A stretch of 9,007 bases of DNA, taken from contig CAYSLU010000136.1 in assembly GCA_964431965.1 (NCBI GenBank), positions 1-9,007 on the forward strand, read 5' to 3'. The translations under genes and the position numbers were made by a program. The DNA is from CAYSLU01 sp964431965. Lineage in GTDB: Bacteria; Verrucomicrobiota; Kiritimatiellia; CAIKKV01; CAYSLU01. The notes beneath the pieces are model-generated. The model saw only the letters and a list, made by a program, of their open reading frames with translations. It made no database searches and was not told the origin of the DNA. Positions 1-6,570 of the stretch are shown here, in pieces (within the stretch, counting starts at the first letter, position 1; each line of letters opens with the position of its first letter).

Positions 1-2
1 AT

Positions 3-521
3 GCGGCGCGTGGCGCGACCTACGACGATCCGGCCGGTCCGGCGCTGGCGGGCAGCGGGGGTGGCCACGCGATGCTCGGTGGGGCCGGGGGAGGGGTGAT
101 CGCGATCGAAGCCGCGACCGGGACGGTGACCATCGCCGGCACGCTCACGGCGAACGCGGAGTCCGCGCTGTCCACGCACGGCGGCGGTGGCTCGGGCGGC
201 GGAATCCGGGTCGTGTGCTCCCGCTATGACGGCGGTGCGAGCGGCCTGGTTCGCGCCGGTGGCGGCAGCGGAATCAGCGGTGGCGGCGGCGGTGGAGGCG
301 GGCGAGTCGCGATGCTGTATGACCCGTCCGCACAGGCAGGGGTGAACCCGGGCGTGCGCTTTTCGGCCGCTCGCTCGGGCGGCGGGTACCCGGGCGCTTC
401 GTGGCGGGTGTCGGAGGATGGGTCGGTCTATTTTCCGGATGCGTCGTTGCTCTCGACGAATCCACCCAGCGGCTTCGTTCAGGCCGCGTTCCTTCACATC
501 GGGGGGCTGACGGAGTGGGCT
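3..521 (+). repeat. Gly-rich module 0 (partial, N-terminal part missing)
   Basis: Coding repeat. It starts mid-module, at the segment that in other modules follows the GGGGxGGxGG run. It carries GGGVIAIEA, a GTLTANAE strand, GGGGSGGGIRVVC (Cys49), GGGGGGRVAMLYDP, NPGVRFSA and the closing DGSVYFPDASLLST. The same landmarks recur in the same order in modules 2 and 3. Confidence 0.85.
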
Positions 522-3500
522 CCCGAAAGCCTCACGCTGAACAACTGCTCTCTGGTGTTTGCCTACACGGGGCTCGTGCTGGCGGTGACGAACGACGTGG
601 AGCTTCAGAACGGCGGAACGCTGGGCGTGTCGGGAAACTCCCGGCTGGCGTGCCGGAGCCTGCGCGTGATGTCGGGAGGGGTCCTCGCACTGTATGCGGG
701 AGCGACGAACGCCGCCCTGCCGAACTACGGGTCACTGGTTGACGTGCGGGAGGATATGGCCGTCATGGGCGGGGGTGTGGTCTACCCGAACTCCGAGTAC
801 TTCAGCGGGGGGAGCCCCCTGTTTCGCGTGCGGGATTTCACGGTGGCGTTCGGCGGCACCGTGAATGCCGACGCGCGCGGCTTCGGGCTGGGGCAGGGGA
901 ACGGCCGGGGCGTGTCGTACGGCGGCGGCGGCTACGGCGGGAGAGGGGGAAACGGCTCGGGCGCGAGCCCGGGTGGCGCGGCGTATGGATCGACGTTCGC
1001 GCCCGTGCATCCGGGTAGCTCGGCTGGCACCAACACGGGCACGAGCGGCTCGGGCGGCGGTCTGATCCGGGTTGAGGCCGGGCGCAACGTGGCGCTCGAC
1101 GGCGTGCTGTCGGCGGACGGTGAGCCGGGGTTCCAGACCCACGGCCCGGGGGGCGCCGGCGGCGGGGTCTTCGTGAAGTGCGGCGCATTCTCCAACGGCG
1201 TCACCGGCCGAATCTCGGCGAAAGGCGGAACCGGCAACGGAAACGGGGCGGGCGGCGGCGGAGGGCGCATCGCGATCTGGCGCTTCTCGGATATCTCCTC
1301 CGTGCCGCCGAGCAACAATGTGAACGGGGCGGCCGGCTATGCGAACGGCGCGACCGGGACGGTCTTCGTGGTGATCACGGCGCCGGCCGTGACGAACGAG
1401 TATGTGACGAACGTCACCGATTCGGCGGGGGCGGCGGTCGGTTCGCTGACGGCAACGGGCTTCTCGCCGACGGCTGTGTGCTGCTTCTGGGGGGAGGGCG
1501 ACGGGCTCTCGAATCGCGATGCCTGGGCCAATACCAACTGGTTCGGGACGAACGCGCCAGCCGTGTTCACGAATGAGTTGATCGGGCTTTCGCCCGGGAC
1601 CGTCTATCACGCGCGGTTCTACGCGACGAACGACGCGGGCGAAGCCTGGGCGGCGCCCTCGCTTCGGTTCTCGACGGTCGGTGGGGCCGTGACGGTCGAT
1701 AACGGCGCCGGGGTCGGGAGTCTGAGTCCGACATCGGCCGTCCTGAGGGGCCGGGTGCTGGCCGGAAATCCGACGCCGACCGCGTACGTGTGCTGGGGCG
1801 ACGTCGACGGCGGGTCGGACACCGGAGCGTGGCTCCATGCGGTCTCCATTGGCGAGGCTCTGGGCGCGTTCGAACTGCCCGTGGGCGGGCTGCTGGCGAA
1901 CAAGGCGTACGCCTATCGGTGCTTTGCCGCGAGCGCGATGACATCAGACTGGGCCGATGCGAGCGTGACGTTCACGACACCCGGGCCGGAGGTCTCCATT
2001 GCGGACTGCTCGGTCCTTGAGGGCAACGCCGGAACGACGTCCGCCGTCTTTGTCGTCTCGCTGTCAGCCACGAGCGTGGTGGATGTGACCGTGGCATACG
2101 CCAGCTCCAACGGGATGGCGCAGGCTGAGGGCGACTACACATCGACGTCCGGAGTGCTGGCGATACCGGCGGGGCAGGTGTCGGGCACGGTTGCCGTGCC
2201 GGTCAATGGCGACGCGGAGGACGAGTATCCGTGGGAGACCTTCTCGGTCGGACTGTCGGACCCGGTCTCGGGCGTGCTGGCGCGGGCTGCCGCCACATGT
2301 CGGATTGACGACGATGACGGCGTGATCACGATTCGAACGTGGTCCGGAATCGGCGACTGGTCGAGCGCGACGAACTGGCTGCCCGCCGGCGTGCCGCGGG
2401 CGATCGACGACGCGGTAATCGGCTCGGGCCTGGTGCGGATCAGCAGCGCGAAGACTGCGGCGGCCGTGCGCGTGAGCAGCGGCGCGACCGTCGTCTTCAC
2501 CAACTGGTACTCGCTGTTGGCGGCGAGCAATCTCGTCGTCCAGAGCGGAGGGACAATCGGTCTTCCATCCGCGTTTCGGACCAATCAAACGGCCAGCCGG
2601 ATATGGATCGCCTGTGGCGAGCTCTTGATCGCGACGGGGGGGCTGATTACGGCCGACGCCCGCGGCTACGCGGCGGGCAACGGGCCTTTTGGTGGACTGG
2701 CGGATAGTCTGGGCGGAGGAGGACACGGAGGGGCGGGGGGACTGGGCGGATCCGGGACACGGCCGGGCGCCCCGTACGACTCACTATCGGAGCCCGGCGA
2801 GCCCGGCAGCGGCGGCGGCGCGCTGGGCGGAGGAGCCGGCAGCGGCGGCGGGGTGGTCCGGATCGAGGTGTCGGGCACGGCCTCCGTGTTCGGCACGGTT
2901 TCGGCCGACGGCCAGGATGCGCCGAGCGCGAATACGGCCGGCGGCGCCGGCGGGGCGATCTACATGGCGTGCCGCGCTCTGGCGGGCGACACGAACGGCC
3001 TGATCCGTGCCGGCGGCGGCGGTGGAAGCGGCACGGGCAGCGGCGGCGGCGGCGGGCGGCTCTCGGTCCTCTACGATCCGGGTGCGCAGGCGTCTGTGGG
3101 CATGCCGGGGGTGCGATTCCTGACCTCGGCGGGGGCCGCGGGCTTCCGACCGGGTGAGGACGGGACGCTGCACCTGCCCGACGCGGGGTTCCTGTCCACC
3201 GTGCTGGACCGGCAGTTTCTGCGGGGGGTGCGGCTGTTCATCCCAGGGTTCACGAACTGGTGGGTGTCCAGCCTGACGATCCGGGACTGCAGCGTGACGT
3301 TCGGTCCGACCGGCTTCGTGCTGGCGGTGGACTCCGACCTGTTGATCGAGCGGGGCGGGCTGGGGCTGGCCGGTGATTTCAGGCTGACGTGCGGCGGCGG
3401 GGTGACGCTCACGAGCGGGTCGTCGCTCTGGCTTTACAGCGGGCAGACGAACGGCGGGCCGCCTGGCTTCAGCGGGCTGGCCGAGATTGCCGGCGCGCTG

Positions 3501-5231
3501 ACCGTCGGCAGCAACTGCTGGGTGTATCCGCAGTCGGACGAGAGGAACGGCGGGTCTCCGCGGCTGCGGGCCGGGAGTATGGTCGTCATGGCCGGAGGCG
3601 GGTTCAACGCGGATCGGCGGGGCTATGCGCGGACGCTGGGGCCGGGCGCGGGCGCGAACGTCGGCGTGGGCGGATACGGCGGCGGCGGCGGGTATGGCGG
3701 TGCAGGCGCCGCGCTCAGCGAGACAACCAATCGGGGCTCGACCTATGGCGCTCCGGCCTCGGTATCCGACTGCGGCAGCGGTGGCGGGCATCTGCTGTTT
3801 GGCGGTTACGGCGGCGGTCTGATCCGGATTGAGGCACCGTCCGGGACCGTGCGGATCGATGGCACGTTGACGGCAAATGGGGGTGGTCCGCTGGATCTGC
3901 ACGGCGGCGGCGGATCGGGCGGTGGGATCTACGTGGTCTGCCGCCGTTTCGAAGGGAGCGTGGGTGGCGTGCTTCGCGCGAACGGCGCGGCCGGAACCGG
4001 CAGCGGGAGCCCGGGTGGTGGCGGACGGATCGCGGTCGTGTATGAGCCCGAGGCCCAGGGGGGGTACAACCCCGGCGTGCGCTTCTCTGCGTCGCGCGGG
4101 GTGGGCGGGTACGAGCCGGCGCTGGGACGGGGGAGCGAGCACGGGACGCTGTATGTGGCGGACGCATCATTTCTCTCGACGAACGTGACCGGGGGCCTCT
4201 TTCGCGACGTTGTGCTCTTCGTTCCGGGCTTCACGAACTGGGTTCTGGGCCGCCTGACCATGGACGACTGCCGCCTGACGCTCGGGGGTACGGGGATGGT
4301 GGTGAGCGTCACGGACGGCATCGAGCTGAGGAATGGCTCGTTTCTCGGGCTGCCCGGCCGGTCGCAACTCGCGTGCCGGAGCCTCGTGGTGACGGGCGGA
4401 TCGAGTTTCGCGGTTGCGGCGGGCCCGACGAACGGCAGCGCCGGGGAGTACGGCGCGCTGGTCGAGGTGCGCGGCCCGGTGAGCGTGGCGACCGGGTGCT
4501 GGGTGTATGCGGCGGCCGATCCGATGACCGGCGGGGCGCCCTTGTTCCGGGTGTTGGGCGATGTGGGGATCGACTCGGGAGGCGGGTTCAGCGCGGAGGG
4601 GCGTGGGTATATGAGCCCGGATGGGCCGGGGCGCGGCGGCCTGAACCACGGCGGCGGCGGGCACGGCGGAAAGGGCGGCAGCGGATCGTCGGGCGCCGGA
4701 GGCGTGGCGTATGGCCTGACGAACGCTCCGATGCGGGCCGGGAGCAGTGGAAACTATCCGGGGTTCGGCGGGAACGGCGGCGGCGTGGTGTGGATCGAGA
4801 CGCCGGGGACGCTCCGGCTGGACGGGACGATCAGCGCCAACGGCGACAGCACGTTTGGCCTGCATGGCGGGGGCGGCGCGGGCGGCAGCATCCTGGTGGT
4901 GTGCGGGCGGCTGCTTTCCTCGGCCGGCAGCCGGCTGGCGGCGAATGGCGGGACCGGCACGGGCAATGGCGGCGGGGGCGGGGGCGGCCGGATCGCCGTG
5001 TGGTATCGGGCCGTTCAGCCGAAGCATCGAGATCTGCTGCTTGCGGGGCAGGATGCCGCCGTGCCGGCGCTGGCGGTCAGCAACGCGTATGCGGGTTTCG
5101 TGGGCACCGTCTCGGTGACGAACGGGCTGGGCAACGTGAATCCCCCCAGTCCGCTGGCCGCGCAGCCGGGGTCAGCCGTATTCCTGCAGGTCCGCTACCC
5201 GTCGCCCGGGATCCTGACGACCATCCGGTAG
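3..5231 (+). CDS. Giant glycine-rich modular repeat protein, 5' end outside the window
   Basis: The reading frame is open from base 3, and the 23 codons before the first in-window ATG (base 72) read as repeat-module sequence, so that ATG is internal and the gene begins left of the window. About 1742 residues are visible, ending at TAG. Residue numbers here count from the base-72 Met. Order: module 0 (to 150), module 1 (151-405), two fibronectin-III-like domains (437-637), a Calx-beta domain (639-748), modules 2 (755-1065), 3 (1066-1389) and 4 (1390-1648), and a 70-residue tail. Gly is the commonest residue, in GGGG runs joined to short beta-strand-like pieces such as GGGLIRVEA and GGGGGRIAI. 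The aligned repeats run through the whole frame with no break. The architecture suggests an extracellular or cell-surface beta-rich protein, perhaps for adhesion or matrix. The exact function is unknown, and a signal peptide would lie outside the window. Confidence is high that it is a gene, low on role. Confidence 0.9.
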   Translation, partial: AARGATYDDPAGPALAGSGGGHAMLGGAGGGVIAIEAATGTVTIAGTLTANAESALSTHGGGGSGGGIRVVCSRYDGGASGLVRAGGGSGISGGGGGGGGRVAMLYDPSAQAGVNPGVRFSAARSGGGYPGASWRVSEDGSVYFPDASLLSTNPPSGFVQAAFLHIGGLTEWAPESLTLNNCSLVFAYTGLVLAVTNDVELQNGGTLGVSGNSRLACRSLRVMSGGVLALYAGATNAALPNYGSLVDVREDMAVMGGGVVYPNSEYFSGGSPLFRVRDFTVAFGGTVNADARGFGLGQGNGRGVSYGGGGYGGRGGNGSGASPGGAAYGSTFAPVHPGSSAGTNTGTSGSGGGLIRVEAGRNVALDGVLSADGEPGFQTHGPGGAGGGVFVKCGAFSNGVTGRISAKGGTGNGNGAGGGGGRIAIWRFSDISSVPPSNNVNGAAGYANGATGTVFVVITAPAVTNEYVTNVTDSAGAAVGSLTATGFSPTAVCCFWGEGDGLSNRDAWANTNWFGTNAPAVFTNELIGLSPGTVYHARFYATNDAGEAWAAPSLRFSTVGGAVTVDNGAGVGSLSPTSAVLRGRVLAGNPTPTAYVCWGDVDGGSDTGAWLHAVSIGEALGAFELPVGGLLANKAYAYRCFAASAMTSDWADASVTFTTPGPEVSIADCSVLEGNAGTTSAVFVVSLSATSVVDVTVAYASSNGMAQAEGDYTSTSGVLAIPAGQVSGTVAVPVNGDAEDEYPWETFSVGLSDPVSGVLARAAATCRIDDDDGVITIRTWSGIGDWSSATNWLPAGVPRAIDDAVIGSGLVRISSAKTAAAVRVSSGATVVFTNWYSLLAASNLVVQSGGTIGLPSAFRTNQTASRIWIACGELLIATGGLITADARGYAAGNGPFGGLADSLGGGGHGGAGGLGGSGTRPGAPYDSLSEPGEPGSGGGALGGGAGSGGGVVRIEVSGTASVFGTVSADGQDAPSANTAGGAGGAIYMACRALAGDTNGLIRAGGGGGSGTGSGGGGGRLSVLYDPGAQASVGMPGVRFLTSAGAAGFRPGEDGTLHLPDAGFLSTVLDRQFLRGVRLFIPGFTNWWVSSLTIRDCSVTFGPTGFVLAVDSDLLIERGGLGLAGDFRLTCGGGVTLTSGSSLWLYSGQTNGGPPGFSGLAEIAGALTVGSNCWVYPQSDERNGGSPRLRAGSMVVMAGGGFNADRRGYARTLGPGAGANVGVGGYGGGGGYGGAGAALSETTNRGSTYGAPASVSDCGSGGGHLLFGGYGGGLIRIEAPSGTVRIDGTLTANGGGPLDLHGGGGSGGGIYVVCRRFEGSVGGVLRANGAAGTGSGSPGGGGRIAVVYEPEAQGGYNPGVRFSASRGVGGYEPALGRGSEHGTLYVADASFLSTNVTGGLFRDVVLFVPGFTNWVLGRLTMDDCRLTLGGTGMVVSVTDGIELRNGSFLGLPGRSQLACRSLVVTGGSSFAVAAGPTNGSAGEYGALVEVRGPVSVATGCWVYAAADPMTGGAPLFRVLGDVGIDSGGGFSAEGRGYMSPDGPGRGGLNHGGGGHGGKGGSGSSGAGGVAYGLTNAPMRAGSSGNYPGFGGNGGGVVWIETPGTLRLDGTISANGDSTFGLHGGGGAGGSILVVCGRLLSSAGSRLAANGGTGTGNGGGGGGGRIAVWYRAVQPKHRDLLLAGQDAAVPALAVSNAYAGFVGTVSVTNGLGNVNPPSPLAAQPGSAVFLQVRYPSPGILTTIR
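522..1286 (+). repeat. Gly-rich module 1
   Basis: Coding repeat, residues 151-405. Landmarks in order: SLTLNNCS (Cys159), RLACRSLRV (Cys194), ALYAGATN, YGSLVDV, GGSPLFRV, NADARGFG, GGGGYGGRGG, GGGLIRVEA, GGAGGGVFVKC (Cys370) and GGGGGRIAIW. It lacks the closing PGVRF...PDASxLST part and passes instead into a linker before the fibronectin-like domains. Confidence 0.85.
1380..1679 (+). other. Fibronectin-III-like domain A of the repeat protein
   Basis: Residues about 437-536. It ends in the typical fibronectin-III pattern LIGLSPGTVYHARFYATNDA (conserved Leu, Pro-Gly-Thr, Tyr, and Ala-Asn in the last strands) followed by LRFSTV. Ahead of that lies a Trp-Gly/Asp-Gly motif, CFWGEGDG, then AWANTNWFGT. 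The same WG-x-x-DG motif recurs in domain B, so the two domains look like a duplicated pair. The fold is assigned by pattern only. Confidence 0.6.
1683..1982 (+). other. Fibronectin-III-like domain B of the repeat protein
   Basis: Residues about 538-637. It repeats the layout of domain A: LSPTSAVLRGRV, then VCWGDVDGG and GAWLHA, then VGGLLANKAYAYRCFAAS and SVTFTTPG. The core is recognisable but diverged from domain A. It leads directly into the Calx-beta domain. Confidence 0.55.
1986..2315 (+). other. Calx-beta domain of the repeat protein
   Basis: Residues about 639-748. The family signature is clear: an opening VSIADCSVLEGNAG (usual form: strand, then EG-x-aG), VVSLSATS, VDVTVAYASSNGMAQ followed by EGDYTSTSG, then PAGQVSGTVAVPVNGD, acidic EDEYPWETFSVGLSD, and a closing strand with RIDDDDG. 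Calx-beta domains bind Ca2+ in the Na+/Ca2+ exchanger and are common in large bacterial surface proteins. The acidic residues (Glu650, Asp688, Asp714, Glu716-Glu718, Asp746-Asp749) make Ca2+ binding plausible here. Confidence 0.8.
2334..3266 (+). repeat. Gly-rich module 2 (shortened form)
   Basis: Coding repeat, residues 755-1065. It opens with TWSGIGDWSSATNW and PRAIDDAVIGSG, an opening often seen at the start of beta-helix regions in large bacterial surface proteins. The landmark IWIACGELL (Cys848) passes almost directly to LITADARGY. The LYAGxTN, YGxLV, VYP and GGSPLFRV segments of other modules, about 57 residues, are missing. It then has GGGGHGGAGG, GGGVVRIEV, GGAIYMAC (Cys967), GGGGGRLSVLYDP, PGVRF and DGTLHLPDAGFLST. 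Confidence 0.85.
3267..4238 (+). repeat. Gly-rich module 3 (complete)
   Basis: Coding repeat, residues 1066-1389, the most complete module. In order: SLTIRDCSVTF (Cys1073), FRLTCGGGV (Cys1107), LYSGQTNGG, GLAEIAG, CWVYPQSD, GGSPRLRA, GGFNADRRGY, GGYGGGGGYGGAG, GGGLIRIEA, GGGGSGGGIYVVC (Cys1290), PGGGGRIAVVYEP, NPGVRFSA, HGTLYVADASFLST and FVPGFTNW. Confidence 0.88.
4239..5015 (+). repeat. Gly-rich module 4 (last)
   Basis: Coding repeat, residues 1390-1648. In order: RLTMDDCRLTL (Cys1400), QLACRSLVV (Cys1435), AAGPTNGS, YGALVEV, CWVYAAAD, GGAPLFRV, GGFSAEGRGY, GGGGHGGKGG, GGGVVWIET, GGAGGSILVVC (Cys1611) and GGGGGGRIAVWY. Like module 1 it stops after the RIA strand and lacks the PGVRF...DASxLST part. 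It is followed by a 70-residue Pro/Val-rich tail. Confidence 0.88.
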
Positions 5232-5244
5232 GCTGGCCGGCGGG

Positions 5245-6570
5245 TCAGTTTCCGAAGATGGCGAGTATGACGCCGGCGGCCACGACCGATCCGATCTGGC
5301 CGGCCACGTTTGCGCCCAGCGCGTGCATGAGCAGGAAGTTGTGGGGGTCGTACTGGAGCCCGAGCTTGTTCGACACGCGGGCGGCCATGGGGAACGCGGA
5401 CACGCCGGCCGAACCGATCAGCGGGTTGATCGGGTTGTTCGGAGAGAAGAGGTTCATGATCTTCGCGAAGATCACCCCGCCCGCGGTTCCGAGTGAGAAC
5501 GCGAGCAGGCCGAGCACGATGATGCCGAGGGTCTGCACCTGCACGAACTGGCTCGCCTCCATCTGCATGCCGACTCCGAGCCCGAGCAGGATCGTCGCGA
5601 TGTTCATCACCTCGTTTTGAAGCGCCTTGGAGAGGCGCTCGACCACGCCGGTCTCCTTGATGAAGTTGCCGAAGGCGAAGCAGCCCATGAGCGGCATGGC
5701 CGACGGGAGCAGGAGCGTGCAGAGGGCCACGACCAGCAGCGGGAAGACGATCTTTTCCGTCCGGCTGACCGGGCGCACCTGCTGCATCCGGATCAGGCGC
5801 TCCTTCTTGGTGGTGAGCAGCCGCATTATCGGCGGCTGGATCAGCGGGACGAGCGCCATGTACGAGTAGGCGGCCACGGCGATCGAGCCCATGAGATGAG
5901 GCGCGTACTTCGACGCGACGTAGATCGAGGTGGGGCCGTCGGCGCCGCCGATAATGGCGATCGAGCATGCCTCCCGGATGTTGAAGTCGATGAACGGCAG
6001 GCCGTTGAGGGCCACGACGCCCATCAGCGTGCCGAACACGCCGAACTGCGCGGCCGCGCCCAGGATCGCGGTGCGCGGGCTGGCGAGCAGGGGGCCGAAG
6101 TCCGACAGCGCGCCGATGCCCATGAAGACGATGAGCGGCAGCAGCTCATTCTGGATGCCGGCCTTGAAGATGATGCCGAGCAGCCCGTGCTCGGAGCCCA
6201 TGCCCGCGAACGGCACGTTGACGAAGATGGTGCCGAAGCCGATCGGCACGAGCAGGAGCGGCTCGAAGTCCTTCTTGACGCCGAGGTAGAGCAGGACGAA
6301 CCCGACGACGATCATCAGGAGCTGCTTCCATCCGGCGCCGACGGCGAAGGCGTGGATGCCCGTCGTGCGCCCGATGTTCTCGATGGCCCCGGCGAACGAG
6401 ATGCTATCGGGCTGGGCCGCGGCCGCCGCGGCCACAGCCGGGCCGGAGTCGAGCGAGCCGGGCGCGACAACGGTGCCCCACACGTGGCCGGCGAGGCAGA
6501 TCAGGGCCGCGAGGGCGACGGTGCAGGTCAGGATCGCGCGCTTCGACTGGAGCAGGGGGGGGCGGTTCAC
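5245..6570 (-). CDS. oadB: Na+-pumping oxaloacetate decarboxylase, beta subunit (membrane Na+ channel)
   Basis: 441 residues, integral inner-membrane subunit that decarboxylates carboxybiotin delivered by OadA and couples this to Na+ export. Family motifs are clear: FEPLLLVPIGFG (102-113), IIGGADGPTSIY (206-217), NPLIGSAGVSAFP (382-394) and LMHALGANVAGQIGS (414-428). Using Klebsiella numbering recalled from the literature, the Na+-path residues Asp203, Tyr229, Asn373, Gly377, Ser382 and Arg389 fall on Asp211, Tyr237, Asn382, Gly386, Ser391 and Arg398, all present. About ten hydrophobic segments are visible. The start is GTG; it overlaps the oadA stop in a GTGA and has GGAGGT just upstream, which supports translational coupling. 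Odd: residues 1-57 extend beyond the usual N-terminus, with a hydrophobic stretch (13-28) and an Ala-rich linker. Methylmalonyl- or glutaconyl-CoA decarboxylase beta subunits are close relatives, but the oadA neighbour favours oxaloacetate. Confidence 0.95.
   Translation of the reverse strand: MNRPPLLQSKRAILTCTVALAALICLAGHVWGTVVAPGSLDSGPAVAAAAAAQPDSISFAGAIENIGRTTGIHAFAVGAGWKQLLMIVVGFVLLYLGVKKDFEPLLLVPIGFGTIFVNVPFAGMGSEHGLLGIIFKAGIQNELLPLIVFMGIGALSDFGPLLASPRTAILGAAAQFGVFGTLMGVVALNGLPFIDFNIREACSIAIIGGADGPTSIYVASKYAPHLMGSIAVAAYSYMALVPLIQPPIMRLLTTKKERLIRMQQVRPVSRTEKIVFPLLVVALCTLLLPSAMPLMGCFAFGNFIKETGVVERLSKALQNEVMNIATILLGLGVGMQMEASQFVQVQTLGIIVLGLLAFSLGTAGGVIFAKIMNLFSPNNPINPLIGSAGVSAFPMAARVSNKLGLQYDPHNFLLMHALGANVAGQIGSVVAAGVILAIFGN

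Noticed and set aside
72..74. ATG at 72 as the true start of the large protein
   Set aside because: The frame is open upstream to the window edge and the 23 preceding codons match the repeat module, so the Met is internal.
732..5027. Long minus-strand open frames opposite the large gene (such as 732-1838, 2784-4142, 4167-5027)
   Set aside because: They are Arg/Pro/Ala-rich with no domain, have no sensible ribosome sites, and mirror the GC-rich Gly codons of the repeat gene.
3..5231. Collagen-like protein
   Set aside because: Glycines come in runs between strand motifs, not as regular G-x-y triplets.
4373..5620. Plus-strand open frame running from the repeat gene into oadB
   Set aside because: It is a shifted frame of module 4 followed by the antisense of oadB; no family resemblance.
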